Assembly: GCF_024166365.1 (NCBI RefSeq)
Contig: NC_064822.1
Span: 108,310,823-108,374,822 of the forward strand
Source of the DNA: Elephas maximus indicus
Taxonomy: Eukaryota > Chordata > Mammalia > Proboscidea > Elephantidae
Length of the DNA: 64,000 bases
Direction of reading: 5' to 3'
Shown: piece after piece, positions 12,886-25,878 of the stretch
How positions within the stretch are numbered: position 1 is the first letter of the stretch
Layout of the letters: the number at the start of each line of letters is the position of its first letter
Translations under genes and position numbers: made by a program
Notes under the pieces: model-generated
Seen by the model: the letters and a program-made list of their open reading frames with translations, nothing else
Told to the model about the DNA's origin: nothing
Database searches by the model: none

Positions 12886-13764
12886 GGAGCTATGCAGTCT
12901 TTCTTTGGAAAAGAGAGATTATGCTGCTTGGAGCATTTTGGAATTGGTCCCATATAGAAACAGGGTGACATCCAAAGCTATACTAGACCCTGCCTCTGAC
13001 TGTCCTTTCCCCATTCTGCATTTCACCAACCAGAACTTCCAGAACTGGCCTCAATCAGTCAGCTTCACCTTCCACTGCTCCAAGACCTGCCTCACCTCCC
13101 TCCCCATCTCCCATGCTCCTACCACTCAGGGACAGCAACATAAACACAACCTCAGCACAGTTGAGAAGATGGGGAGGGGAGCAAGCAGGAACACTCCATG
13201 AGAATCATATGCTTTCACTCCTCGTCCAACAAGCTTTACCTTGTTGATTCCTAGCAGCTTCTAGAAAGCCTTATTTGTCCAGTGGGATTGAGTCCCATGC
13301 ATGGAGTTGAATGAAAATAGGAAGGCCTTGGTAGACACTGAGAATAAACACTCTCCACTCTACCTCTTGTTCTACAGTCAGTGGAGCCCCCTTGACTGCC
13401 TTTTCTTCATACCTGTCATAAATCTCTACACTGCCAGCCTTAGAGTCCTTCCCTCAAGGTTCATCCCAGGCTCAGCCTTATGCCGGGGATGCTCCAGAAT
13501 TGCTCTACGATGGGCATCCTTTGTATAGTTGTTGGTTGTCTCTTGAGTCTGTACATCTGCTCTGTCGGCAGCCCTTGGGCTCCAAACTGTGCTTGTCTCC
13601 CTCAGTGATCTGGGTACCTTAGAAGTAGAGGCCTGAGAAATTAGTTCATGAATTTACTCTGTATAGATAGATCCTTCTGGCCTCAGTGTCCACTTTCACC
13701 TGAATTATCTAGATACACAGGATTCTGGAGACTTTTCCCCAGGAAACAAAGACAATTGCTCAGA
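12886..13764. other. 3' flank of KRT4
   Basis: No repeat or gene recognised. It lies downstream of the KRT4 polyadenylation site. Confidence 0.5.
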
Positions 13765-13781
13765 ATGAATGACAAAAGTGT

Positions 13782-13787
13782 TTTATT
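13782..13787 (-). terminator. KRT4: KRT4 polyadenylation signal AATAAA
   Basis: Canonical hexamer on the minus strand, 480 bp past the KRT4 stop, followed by a T/GT-rich stretch. Expected cleavage is near 13765. Confidence 0.75.
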
Positions 13788-14267
13788 GAAGATTCACCAG
13801 AAGATGGATAGAGGGAATGAGAAGAGTTCAATGGGACACTGAGTGGTTCTTCTCCTGACCCTGCAGGACCAGTTGATGCCAGATGATGGAGAATGAGTTT
13901 GGTCCTGATGTAGAGGGATATCCAGGATCTTGTGGGAGTCAGCTTTGGGCTGTGAGGGGATATGTGCAACCCTGGTAATTTGGAGATGAAGCTCCTCTGT
14001 CCACAGGAGGTGACAAGTCAGCTGACGCTCCTCTCATTCCAGGTGGGCCACGAGGCCCAAATTGAGAAGAAGCCTCAAAACTTCAAGAGGGCAGAGCCCA
14101 AGCCCCAGCAGAGAAGATCATCCAGGAATAAAGAGCTTCCAGGGGACAGCGGAGATGATAGTGGTCAGACCAGCCTTAGAGAGAGGGTCAAGGCAGGGCG
14201 AAGGAAGCATAGAGACACCAGGACTGGGACTGGCTGGGCTCAGGGGATTGCAGGGACAACGTCTCCT

Positions 14268-17200
14268 CTATCGGTGGGATCTCTTGGTCAGGGTAGTAGT
14301 AGAGATGATCTTGCTGCCAGTGCTGCCACTGACTCCGCCACCAAACCCAAAGCCACTTCCAGAGCCAGAGCCAGAGCCAAAGCCACCGCTCCGGCTAAGC
14401 CCTCCACCAATGCTGCCAGCACTGACACCACCGCCGACCACGGCTGCAGAGAGAGGCAAAAGATACAGGTTATTCCAACAGTGGTGACAACTGGGAGACC
14501 CAGCCCAAACCAAGATGAGCAAATAGCCATGACAGGGGCAGAAGTACTTACAGATGCTCACTGCACTCTGGCATTCTCCAGACATTCTGTGGGGGGAAGA
14601 GAGAGAGCAGTGAGTCACAGCTGGGCCCAGAGCCACGCTCCACTCCATACGCACATCTCAAGCACTTTCTACGTGTGCTTACTATGTTTACAAGTCTTCT
14701 GATTTCCATCAGCCACCTTCTCTTATTTCCTTCCAGGAAGTCTTATCCCACCCTTGAATAGCCAGATTTTAAGGCCTGAGTGTGAACCTATTATACTGTC
14801 TTGATTCATAATGTACCACTGTGGCGCTGAAACAAAGGCCCAGCAGAGGTGCAAACTAGCTAGGACCACCCTCGCCCCATTTTTCATGTTGCCCTCCTGT
14901 CCTACCACCCTCACCTGTACTCCTCGCCCTCCAGCAGTTTGCGGTAGGTGGCGATCTCAATGTCCAGGGCCAGCTTCACGCTCATGAGCTCCTGGTACTC
15001 TCGCAGCATCCGGGCCAGCTCCTCCTTGGCCTTCTGCAGAGCAGCCTCCAGTTCTGTCCGCTTGCTATAGGCGTCTTTGAGGGCCAATTCCCCACGCTGC
15101 TCTGCGTCAGCCACAGATGCCTGCAGAGTCTGGCACTACAGACAAGGGCATTGGAAAGACAATCCTCAGTGTCCTGCCTCCAAGCCCTCTACACCTGTCT
15201 CCTCTCCCTGGGGCAAATTTCTTTGGGTTAAGATATCAAGAATCTGTGCTGTTCCCATCTTCCTTGGCTCTTATGCATTTAATTCACTCTAGCCAGAGCC
15301 CACCAATGCCCCCACTAGGCTGATTAGATGAAGATGCGCAAAAACCAATGAAGAACAGCCAAGAAACCTTACTGGGGTGTCATGTCCTTTTATCTAGGAT
15401 ATTGCTGAAAAGATCCGGGTACAGCTTACATAAAGAGCTACAGATTCTCTGCAGACAAGGTCAGCGTCTTATGGCTGGGTACATTATCCGTTTGTCTACT
15501 ATGGAGATATCTGCTTTAAGCCTCTGGCCCTGTATTTTGATTGAAAGGGGGCAACACTTACCTGCTTCTTGACGTTCTCAATCTCTGCCCGCAGCCTCTG
15601 GATCATTCGGTTGAGCTCTGCTATCTCACTCTTTGTGATTTTCAGGCTGTCACCATGTTGGTCAACTGAAATCTGGAGCTGCTGTACCTATACACAGGGA
15701 GACACAGGAGACAGGGTCAGGGGTGTTTGGGTAGAGTCTATTCTCAAGTCAGTGGACTCAGAGAAAATGGCCACAGGTGGCAAGGATAATACAAAATATC
15801 AAGTAGTCTCAAATCAGTCCAGGATCAGTGACACCTGAAAGAATCAGTTCATCTCTGACTTTTCTTCTCTTGGGCTTGAGCTGATAATTGTATACTCACA
15901 GACATCAAAAGTAGTGCCCTATAAACCATTCTCATCTCCTCAGAGACCCCCAACACCCACCTTGGTCTGGTACAGGGCCTCGGCCTCAGCCTTGCTCTTC
16001 TGGGCGATCTCCTCATATTGAGCACGGACCTCAGCAATGATGCTGTCCAGGTCCAGAGAGCGGTTGTTGTCCATGGACACCACCACAGACGTGTCGCTGA
16101 AGTGGGTCTGCATCTGGGACAGCTCCTGCAAGGTAAATGTCTCACATCAACCCCCCAGGAAAGTCTTCCCTAACCTCTGACCCCAGAAATCTGCTATTGT
16201 CATGGAAATGGCCATGCCCAGGCTCAGATGGGAGCAGAGTTGGCATTTTCAGTGTGTGGGGGCAAGGAGGGTAAAGGTCTAGTTAGGAATCAAGTGGTTG
16301 GTGACATCTCAGGACAGAAAATCAATTCCTCTAGTCTTTGCTGCTCTCTGGAAACCATAAGACAGTCCGTGTCTAATACAGTGAGTTTTCAGTATGTTGG
16401 ATGGAAAGAAATGGAATGGACCCATTTCACCAGAGGAATGCTAGACAGCAATGAATTCTACCCCCGAGCAATCTTTTTAGATTTAATCACTTCTAAGACA
16501 CCAGCTGACTCTGAGAACCTCTCAGTCGGATCTTTCACTTTAACCCTTCCTATCCATGACCTTGCTGAGAACCCACTGCCCTGGCATAAGGGAGGTGGGG
16601 TCCTTTCAAAGAACCGTGAATTCCATCCAACAGCCTCCAAGGTAGAAGATTCCCTTTCCCTGAATGGAGGAGGGCAGGATGGAGTCCTCACCGCATCATA
16701 CAAGACCCTCAGGAAATTGATCTCATCATTAAGGGCCTCCACCTTGGCTTCCAGTTCCACCTTGTTCATGTAGGCAGCATCCACATCCTGCAGAGAAGAG
16801 GCAATCGGAGATAAGGTGCAGGGATTACAGTGGGGGGAGGATGTTAAGTGACACCTAAAGGTGTTCTTAGCAGCAACCAGGTGAGGTGATGAGGGATCAA
16901 CCTTTTGATATATTCTACCCCTAAATCTACCTGCCTACATGGAAGTTACTTATTCAAATAGGCTTTCTTCCCAACATTAATTCTTTAGAACCTGGTTCAG
17001 TTACCCACTTATTTTGGCTGCATTAACCTGGATAGCATCAAATGGGATGGAGATGAGGCAGAGATGAACCAAACCCACAATTCAAGCCAAAGACCACTAC
17101 CAAAGAGAGGAGGTACCCTGAGAACACTTTCCTATACCCCTTCATCTCTTACCTTCTTAAGGACAACAAAGTCATTCTCAGCAGTTGTGCGTTTGTTGAT

Positions 17201-20200
17201 CTCACCTTCATACCTAGAAGTGGGGACAAGAAGAAAAAGAAAAGCCCCACAGTGAGCTAGTGTTTCCCGATATTTGCTGCTTGTTTTCAAACATCTAGCT
17301 ATTTGGAAATATCCTGGTAATTGGCTACCCTTTCTCGTGTTTATTCAGATATCCATTCAACCTACACTTATTGAGTAATTATTATGTATAAGGTGACAGT
17401 CTAGACCCTGGTTTATTCTAAGACATGAAAACCAAACTTTAAAGAGACTATTTTCAAGAGATAAGATGTAAGGAGAACCAACAGTGATCTCGTTGATTTT
17501 ATTTCCATTGAAGGGCTGTTGTTTCAGCCATTTGGTAGATTAAATTCTCAGAACTGTTGCCAACACTCCAGACCCTTCACTTAGTGTGAGAGCAAATTGA
17601 GAGAGAGGGTTGGTATTTTCTCAGCCCCGTGCCATAGTGAGCATAATAAGAGCTACTGTGTATTGACTGTTCACTATATATCCAGCGCTATGTTATGTGC
17701 TTTCTCTATCTCATTAATTTCACAACCTTATAAAGTAGGAATATTATTCACATTTAAAGATGAAGAAAACTGAGGCTCATAGAGGTCAAGCAACAGCTAG
17801 TAAGATCATACAGCTAGTAAGTAGACGAGTATTCAAACCAGGTCTACCTGTCTCTACAACCTGTATCCTTCTGACCATGCTATACTACTTTTCATCGGAT
17901 TGGTTTCTGAACTTATTTTTATATGGCAAACCCAGCTTCCTGAATCTATCACTCATTTTCATTTGGGACAACTTAAGGATATTAGACCTTACCCCACTGA
18001 AGTGTGACTATGAGGATGCAGGGAAATAGACTAGCCCTTCCTGAGCAATTTGAGATCTCTTCAAAGTCTGGAATTCTAAACCTCTGGAGAGAAGCCTAGG
18101 GAGCCTGGGGCATGGCCAGGCAAATTTGTGTGTTGAGTATCATCCCTTCCCTCCTCCTCACATACTTGGTCTTAAAGTCCTCCACACTGTCCTGCATAGC
18201 CTTCAGTTCAGACTGAAGTCGTCCTTTGTCGTTGATCAAGCCATCCAGCTGCTTCCTCAGGACACTAAGATAGCTCTCAAAGAAGGGCTCAAGGTTTTTG
18301 CTGGATGTGGTGGTCGTCTGCTGCTGAAGGAGTTTCCATTTGGTCTCCAGGACCTTGTTCTGTTGCTCTAAGAACCGCACCTATGTTGAAAAAGGCACCA
18401 GCCAACTGATAAAGGCCTGAAGCTTTGGCAGGAGGACCAGTCAAGGCCAATACTCACCCAGTCAACCCAAGCCAACAGGCAGTCTAAGAGCCACCTGAGT
18501 AGAACCACCATGTTACAACTCCAGGGCACCATTCACTAGGGTCGACATGGTGGCCCCATTCCTGCCTGACCCCATAGCAGCAAATGGGCCATGTGGGTTA
18601 TGGAGAACAGAACACAAACAGAGCACCAAAGCCCGATGATTCATAAAAACAACTTCCTAGCCACAGGGATCCAAAGGCCATGGGAGGAGTTACTTGAGAA
18701 AACATTGAACTTCTATGAAATTATGAAATAATACATAAAACTAGGAGAAACAACCACAAACTGGGGGTTATTGAATTCAAGGTGATCCTGACCTGAGGCA
18801 AAAGAAAGATAAATTCATTAAAGATATTGTTTAAATAAGCTTACTTATAAATGAACCTGATGTGCCCCTGTGAGCCTGTGCACAATTGAGTATAGATATT
18901 TAGGATCAAGGTCCTAGATATAATTGAGTCTCAGTTGAATTCAAGTGGACTTCCTTGAACTTTCCCTCCCTCTATGGAAAGGTAAACCAAGGTCTCAGCT
19001 TAGCATGACATTTCTACTTTATGTCCTTCAGAATTGAAAAGAAAGCAGGTGAGGGTGACCAATCACAGTTTAGACCCAAAGGGGGGATGAGCTGAAACGA
19101 GGTAAGGAGGCACCAAACCCTTAGTCTTGCTTTCATACCAATAGGCACTAGAGTCACAATAAAGCCTCTTTAAACTGCTATAGGCTCATTTAACCTAGCA
19201 GAAGAGCAAATATTCCCACTCATTCTACCCCAAGACTGTTTGTTCTTGCTCCATACATTTAAGAGGACTGAGACATTGATGCATGGAGAACAGGGACAGC
19301 CTTAACCACAAGTGCTCCGCTCATCCATTTCATCACTGATTTTTGGGCGACTCAGCTCTCTGGAGCTGATCTGCCCACTATCTTCCATCATACTTGACTG
19401 TACTTGAGCTTAAAGCACCTGAATTTCTACACTTATCATGAAGAGGGAAGTTGGGCTACAAAATGAAAGGAGGCCCATCCCCTTATTTCTTTGAACAGAC
19501 CCAGAAGAGGGAAATTTTGCCCAGAGGCAGGGGGATGAAAGGGATGACCTTGCAGGGTCCCGATGAGACCTAGATCCACCATTGGAGTCAGATGGACTCC
19601 TTCAATGGTCGGGGTGGTCCTGGCTTTCCCATATGCCTCACTGAAGCCCCTCTTATGTGAAAAACCAGCTTGGTGTTCTTCTGCTCAAAGAACAGAAGAG
19701 TCGATCATTTCGTTATTAATGAAGCTGATTGTGTTATTCCCAAAACCAAAATCTGAGAAAAAGCAGGGATATAATGATCCTGCTTTATAGGTGGGGTGAC
19801 CAGAGCAAGATAAGTTGATTTGCCTAGTAGCATGAAGCATATCCAGAAAACTCCAAACATTTGACTGTTATCTTCCCACTAGCCATGGGACAAAAGAGGA
19901 AGACTCAGAGTAATGATTCCTCTTATACAGCTGGAAACCCAAGGTCCAGAGAAGTTCATTGTTTTCCCAATGCCTTCGGCAGACTCAGGTCTGAGGTCTC
20001 AGGGCTCTGGAACACTAGCTTCTACCAACACTTCCTGGCCAAGGGGACAGCTCACCTTGTCAATGAAGGAGGCAAACTTGTTGTTGAGGGTCTTGATCTG
20101 CTCCCTCTCCTCGGTCCGAATCTTCTGAATCTCGGGATCAATCTCCACGTGGAGTGGGGTCAGCAGACTCTGGTTGATGGTGACCTCTTGAATCCCCCCA

Positions 20201-20541
20201 GCGGGGCAGACGGGAAAGCCAGGACCACCCCGACTGTTGAAGGAGCCTCCAAATCCACCACCAAAGCTGCCAGCACCGAAACCAGCACCAAAGCTGCCAG
20301 CTCCGAAAACTCCACCCCCAAAGCCAGCGCCTTGCCGGCCCCCAGCCACGCTGATGGAGGTGCTCTTGTTCCCCCCGAGGTTGTAGAGGCTCCTGCTGCC
20401 AAAGCCCCCAGAGGAGCAGCGGCCTGCACCCCCAGACACAGAGATGGAGCTGAAGGCAGCCCTTCTGCCCCCACCCACAATGGCTGAGCCACTGCTAAAG
20501 CCCTGGGACCCGCTTCGGATGTACTGCTGTCTGGAGACCAT
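14268..20541 (-). CDS. KRT4: Keratin 4, type II cytoskeletal (nine exons)
   Basis: Type II keratin of non-cornifying stratified mucosa (oesophagus, mouth), which forms obligate intermediate-filament heteropolymers with type I K13. Exons in transcription order: 20541-20056, 18380-18166, 17213-17153, 16787-16692, 16125-15961, 15687-15562, 15135-14915, 14586-14552, 14443-14268. All introns are GT-AG, and the total encodes 526 aa (human is about 520). The glycine-rich head carries the type II H1 signature '[14 protein letters not shown]'. The helix initiation motif '[18 protein letters not shown]' is at residues 145-162, rod exons follow, and the helix termination motif '[15 protein letters not shown]' ends near 457. 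The short Gly/Ser tail ends '[14 protein letters not shown]', slightly longer than the human end. Identification rests on K4-specific stretches such as '[16 protein letters not shown]' and '[12 protein letters not shown]'. The start ATG follows a TATA box by about 90 bp. No lesion seen. Confidence 0.97.
17645..17890 (-). repeat. MIR in KRT4 intron 2
   Basis: Reverse-oriented MIR: 'agatgaagaaaactgaggct', 'cagctagtaagtagacgagt' and 'ttcaaaccaggtctacctg'. Confidence 0.8.
19597..19643 (+). repeat. Inverted copy of KRT4 exon 1 sequence in intron 1
   Basis: By eye, 41 of 47 bases match the coding strand of KRT4 exon 1 at 20245-20199 (residues around '[17 protein letters not shown]'), but in the opposite orientation. 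The core 'gtcggggtggtcctggcttt' is identical. The two arms are 555 bp apart and flank the exon 1 splice donor. The rest of intron 1 (18381-20055) holds nothing else I recognise. Confidence 0.75.
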
Positions 20542-20630
20542 GGCTGGAGAGAAGCAGGTGAGCTCGGAGGTATCAGAGAGAAGCCAGAGGGACCAGACCA
20601 GTGAATGCTGGAGCCTTCAGCCTTGGTCTC

Positions 20631-20637
20631 TTATATA
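20631..20637 (-). promoter_or_regulatory. KRT4: KRT4 TATA box (TATATAA)
   Basis: Minus-strand TATATAAG about 90 bp upstream of the KRT4 ATG, implying a start site near 20605 and a 5' UTR of about 65 bp. The three keratin genes share this arrangement. Confidence 0.75.
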
Positions 20638-20639
20638 TG

Positions 20640-20974
20640 TGTTGGAGCAGAAGGGCTTGGTTACAGGGGCATAAAGGGAAACATTTGAAACGTCTCTGGG
20701 CTGGGCCTTTGGCACTGGCCCATCCTTCTTGCACTCACTGAGCATGTCCCTAAACACACCTACAGAAGTCATTCGGAGGGCACAGGTTACTGAATTCCAT
20801 CACACTTCCCTCCAAGAGAACCTGATCTGGTGCCCCAGGGCCTTCTGGATCAGAGGGCCCTGCCTGGGCCCAGTTCTACAAGCCCGGCACCCACTGCACC
20901 TCCATCTCACCAGCCCCGTGATGGCCTCCCTGCTCCAGACCTGGCAACCCTTCACGCATTCTCTCATGCCACAG
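20640..20974. other. KRT4 proximal upstream region
   Basis: No repeat recognised. It presumably contains promoter-proximal sites, none assignable with confidence. Confidence 0.4.
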
Positions 20975-21190
20975 AATTTGGAACCAGAGGGCCTGGGTTC
21001 AAGTGCACAGCCTGTCATTTACCAGCTCTGCAAGCCTTCAGCAAGTCATTCCCCCAAGCTCAGTGGCATCATCCGTAGATTGGGAATAATGCAAATGTCT
21101 ACCTTCATCACCCCTCAGGATAAAGTGAAATAATGATTAATGAAGTGCTTTGTAAACTCTCGGAAGCTGGGCATATGTATGCTATTATTG
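20975..21190 (+). repeat. MIR
   Basis: 'ccagagggcctgggttcaag', 'catttaccagctctgcaagc' and 'aagtgctttgtaaactc' are MIR blocks. Confidence 0.75.
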
Positions 21191-21699
21191 CCACTATTAT
21201 GCTTCCAGACCCACAATTGGGTCCAGGTATACATATAGCCTTCCAAAGCTAGATCTCAACATCACCATTATTGAGAACTTACTATGTGCTAGGCATGGTG
21301 CAGAATGCTGAATACACAAAAGTGAAAGACAGCCTAAAAGGAAACAGTCTAAAGGCAGAAAACCCTCCCTACTAAAACCCTGACTCTGTCCCAGGCCCCC
21401 AGGGCTCACCGTCTGTCCACACGATTCTAGCTAAGCGTGCTTTGAGGGTGTCCTAACTGTGCCCCCACCTGCTCCATTTGCAGCCCAGCTGTTTGCCTGG
21501 CTCCACTGGCACCAAGCACATTCTGTTTTTCCATAACGCTGTTTTTCCAGCATTCAGAGCAGGATTTATGATGTTTTAGGTGCTGGGAACTCCTCTGGCC
21601 AGCTGATGAAACCTATATATAGCCCTCTTCTCAGAGTGATGCTTTTAAATGCAAAATCCTGATTGTACACCCTAAATTAACGCCTTTCCCCACTGAGTG
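21191..21699. other. Spacer upstream of KRT4
   Basis: Contains a possible short MIR/L2 piece near 21265-21330 ('acttactatgtgctaggcat'). Otherwise nothing recognised. Confidence 0.4.
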
Positions 21700-21905
21700 C
21701 AACAGAGCTGTGTTCAAATCTCACCTCTTGCCACGTTCTAGCTGTGCAGCCTTAGGCAGGTCACCTAACTTCCCTGAACCCATTCTCTCATCTATAAAAT
21801 GGAGACTCCTGCCTCGCTGAGAGTGAGACAATGTACCTTTATCACACAGTAGGTCATACAGTACCTGTATGCACAGTGCCTGGCACACTGTAGGTTTTAT
21901 TCTCT
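21700..21905 (+). repeat. MIR
   Basis: 'gttctagctgtgcagcctta', 'ggcaggtcacctaacttccc', 'ctcatctataaaatggagac' and 'cagtgcctggcacactgtag'. Confidence 0.85.
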
Positions 21906-22509
21906 TCCTGCCCAGACTTTGCCATTGACGTTTACAAGGAGAAAATAGGTGAATTGGCGTTTCCCTCTTCTCCTGGCCACACTCAGTCCTGCGTGAAGGA
22001 ACCCTTGATTTTGGAAATGATCCTAAATCTAAGGAATAGCAGTGGCCAGGGCCCAAATTATTCCCAGAGGCCCAAGCTGACCCTGCCTGAATGAAAACGG
22101 CAAAAATAAACATCTCCCTCAACACAAACGGAAAGCGCAGGGGCTCTGCTCGAAAAGAGAGTAAGTGGGCAGTAGCTCCAGGCTTGAGGGACAGGGTGTA
22201 TAGAAGGCTGGACTGGCTGGACCTCTCCGTCTCAGCCAACTCCTTCTCTCTCCCCTCTCCTACCCCATCTGCATTCACTCCTACCTCTGATCTGCACCCC
22301 ATCCTCTTTGCCCTCTACCTCAGCCTTTGCTGAGCTACTCTTGTCCCTGCCCAGGTAGTAAGGGCCTGTGGCATTGAACACAGGAGGAAACCCAGACTCG
22401 TCAAAGGGCCCAGGGAGAAAGCCCAAGGACTCACTTGTGGTAAGGGAGCATTCTAGAGCCAGGACCATCTGCCTGATTGGAAGGGGTTGGCCCTTCACTC
22501 CCCCATCCA
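21906..22509. other. Spacer with no recognised element
   Basis: Nothing supportable is seen here. Confidence 0.4.
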
Positions 22510-22750
22510 ACATGTATTTATTGAGCACGAGCTTTGTGCCAGGCACTGTTCTAACTGCATCACATGTATTTTACATTTAATCTTCTTAAAGGCTGTATGC
22601 AGTAGGCATCATTAGCTTTGCTTACAAATGATGACTTGGAAGTTCAGAGAGATAAAGTATCTCCAAGGGTCACAAGTAGCATATGGTGGAGCCAGGGCTT
22701 GAACCCACATCAGGGTGGTCCCAAAGGCTCTGCACTGTAAAACTTCGTAC
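22510..22750 (-). repeat. MIR
   Basis: 'tatttattgagcacgagctt', 'gtgccaggcactgttctaac' and 'cagggcttgaacccacatca' in reverse orientation. Confidence 0.82.
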
Positions 22751-23411
22751 CCATACTGTTCTGCCTGATATCAAGTCAGTGGTGTGATTTGTGTAGCAGG
22801 GCAATCCAGAATTGGGCACCTGAGCAAACCTGATTAAATGGACTATTCAGATCAAGGGATTTCGAGGGCACTGACATCCCAGGAGCTACCAGTTTCCACC
22901 CTGGCCCCAGGAGGGAACACGGCTGGGAAGGAAGGTGAAGGTGCACCAAGTCAGGGCTCTCAGCGGGGGGCTGCAGCTGCTGGAGCAGAGGAGACCTGTG
23001 ATCCACCTGCATGTGGAGCTAAGTTCCTACTACCTAGTTTCCTGCCCCAGGCAGAGGTAGGGGGCTCACCAAGTGCCCTGCCTGAGTGAGGCCTGGAGCT
23101 CAGACCCCTGGATGCCCTGTCTTTGTCTTTACACCTCACTCACTGAGCCGTTCTCCCAGCTGAACTGAAGCTTTTATTGGGGACTTTTATGAGTTAGGAG
23201 GAGGGTTTGCCTCAGCAGAGTTGAAGCCCCAAGGGGGCTCAGATGTTTTCATTGCTTCTTGTCTGCAAAGGCTGCAGCGCTGCAATCCTAGGAGGAAGTT
23301 TTGTGGTACATTGAACCTAGAGTTGTGTCCAACTGTGTCCAGTGCATAAAACAAGATGAAAACAGTGGGGAGAGAGGATGGTGCGTTTCCTGGAGGATGA
23401 TGTGTATATAT
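22751..23411. other. Spacer with no recognised element
   Basis: Nothing supportable is seen here. Confidence 0.4.
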
Positions 23412-23618
23412 ACAACCACCATCCACTGCCATCGAGTCAATTCTGACTCACAGCGACCCTATAGAACAGAGTAGAACTGCCTCATAGGGTTTCCAAGGCT
23501 ATAAATCTTTACGGAAGCAGACTGCCACATCTTTCCCCTGAGGAGCGGCTGGTGGGTTTGGTCACCAACCCTTTGTTTTGCCACCAAGCTCTTTAACCAC
23601 TGTGCCACCAGGGCTCCT
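23412..23618 (-). mobile_element. AfroSINE
   Basis: Reverse-oriented full element: 'actgccatcgagtcaattct' at one end and 'ccactgtgccaccagggctc' at the other. Flanking 'tgtgtatatata' and 'tgcgtatgtata' may be a diverged target-site duplication. Confidence 0.92.
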
Positions 23619-23977
23619 CATGCGTATGTATAATCAACCTTATTTTGTGCCTCTTGTGCTCCCAAACCATGGATGAGGGCGACGACTGAGATGCTCCTCT
23701 ATGCAGGTAACCCGGAAATGTCGTATCTGAGACACAAAGTAAAATGAGGGAAAGGCTGCCCTGCTTCTTGCCTAGAAGAGACCCTCGTTTAGAGAGCACC
23801 CGTGGACTGGGCACTGAGCGAGGCGCCTTTCTTAAACAGCTCCATTAGTCACCGGAACGGTGACGGGGTCTTGGCTAGCACGGTACATGATCCGCAGAGG
23901 CGGCTCAGCTCCCTTCTGTCCTTGCATTCATCACATGATTGATTGTTTAATTTACACAGCCCTGTCCTTTACACGGA

Positions 23978-24185
23978 AGGAGCCCTGGGAGCACAGTGGT
24001 TAAGCACTGGGCTACTAACCAAAAAGTTACTCGTTCCAACCCACCAGCCGCTCCTCAGGAGAAAGACAGGGCAGGCAGTCCGCTTCTGTAAAGATGTACA
24101 GCGTTGGAAACCCTGTGGGGTAGTTCACTCTGTCCTATGGTGTCGCTATTAGTCAGAATCGACTATACGGCAGTGGGTGGGTAGG
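23978..24185 (+). mobile_element. AfroSINE
   Basis: 'aggagccctgggagcacagt', B box region 'ctcgttccaacccaccagc', and the end 'ctattagtcagaatcgacta'. Confidence 0.9.
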
Positions 24186-24193
24186 TGCTTTAC

Positions 24194-24466
24194 ATGGGTT
24201 CCTGGGTGGCACAGATGGTTTGCGCTCGGTTAGTAACCAAAAGGTTGGCAGCTCAAATCTACCCAGCAGCTTCTCAAAAGAAAGGTCCAGCAATGTATTC
24301 CCATAAGATTACAGCCATTGAAAACCCTATGGAGCACAGCTCTACTCTGAAACACATGGGGTCACCATGATTTTGATTTGACTCAAAGGTAAACGGGTTT
24401 GATATTTACATACATGTGGTTGCCATGAGTCGGTATGGACCCCACAGCAACCGGTTTGGTTTTTGG
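24194..24466 (+). mobile_element. AfroSINE plus a trailing partial copy
   Basis: A second element starts 9 bp after the previous one ('gttcctgggtggcacagatg') and reaches about 24412. A further 3' fragment ('gttgccatgagtcggtatgg') follows to 24466. This looks like a small SINE cluster. Confidence 0.82.
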
Positions 24467-25878
24467 TCCTTTACAAGGACCCAGTAAGGTATGAAACTGT
24501 CCTGAGGGGCCAATTCTGTGTTCTCCAATTAACTAAATCCAAGTTAGTTTAACTACAAATCCAAAAATAAACGTACAACCAAAGAAAGAAAATTCTAGTG
24601 TACAGCCATAGTCTGTGGCCTTATTATTAAATCAGAATTGCCAGAAGTTCATGAAATCCCCAAACTGTAGCATAAGAAACTGAAGGTAAACATAAGGAAG
24701 AACTTCTATAAGAGAGATTTTACCCCCTAGAGTGAGAGAGACAAAGAGAAGAGTTTCTTTTCCTGAAAGTGAGAAAGTTCCCTGCCACCTATCTGGGCCT
24801 GCCACAGGCAAGGGCTTGAACAGGATGACTCTACCTGGCAGCGACAGGAAAGTTGGCCCCACAACCCCTGCAGCTTTTGCTATTGTCCTTCATGACCCTT
24901 CCTCACTTGGCAGCTGTCCCTAATCTTGTCAAAGACAGATGAACACCTGACAGGGGTAGGGAACAGGGGAAGCAGGGTGTATTTGCTTAGGGCTTTCTGG
25001 GTTGGGGAGGAGAGGCCTCAAATTTAGCCCTGGGATTACAGAGAACCTGAGGACTTTTTTCACCCTTGGTCCCAAACCTGGCGTGTGGTAAGGAAAACGC
25101 CCTACCTGGCCAGGTCCGTACCTTCGCCTCGTTCAGTCACCCCAGACTTTGTTGCCCCACAGGGTCTGAGTCACTCTTTAGGGAGCCAGAGCCAACCTGG
25201 GGATCAGAGATTCTGCTGTAAAGGAGCAGTCAGCATTTCAGGAAGGGGCCAGAGGGCAGTGAGAGGACGGGGACTCCTCAGAGGTGGGGTGGGGGTCTGT
25301 GCGCAGGATCCCTCCTTTCCCAGGGGTAGAGATAGCACCCCCCCGCCCGGCCTCCCACGTTGGCAGGTGCAAACAGGGGTTTCCCAATATGTTTCAGCAG
25401 CAAAACCATTCTTGAGACCATGTGCATAGACCCATTTATAAAAACAGATAAAAGGAGAGATGCTCTAAGGAGGGGCTATGAGCCCTCCCACCTGCTGGCT
25501 TCCACTCTGACTCCCCAAATGCAGCCCATGGGGTGTTCATGCTTCAGGAACTCAGTGTGGAAACGCCTGGCCCCAGGCCATTCCTGACCTTCAACATGCA
25601 TTTGTAAGTAACACATTTAATACCAGTGGGTCCTCCTGGCCCCTGATGTAATCTTTGAGTTTTATTAAAACTATCTCTGTTCTTAATAATTTTTAAGCCC
25701 TACATCTAATTTCAATAAAACTGATTTTTTTTTTTAACTCTGCCATTAGTGTTTTGTGGCTTTTTGGCGAGTTTTTCCTCTCTCTGGACCTCAGTTTTCT
25801 CACCTATGAAATGAAAAGATTGCCTCCGAGGTCCCTTCCAGCTCTACCCCTCCTACTTCTCTATGTCTTTTTCCATAC
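24467..25878. other. KRT4-KRT79 spacer, no recognised element
   Basis: About 1.4 kb without a keratin exon or clear repeat, with a short T-run near 25728. No gene supported. Confidence 0.45.

Noticed and set aside
13962-14702. 246-codon plus-strand open frame
   Set aside because: Antisense to KRT4 exons 8-9 and 3' UTR; it is the complement of the repetitive Gly/Ser tail.
19861-20487. 208-codon plus-strand open frame
   Set aside because: Antisense shadow of the glycine-rich KRT4 exon 1.
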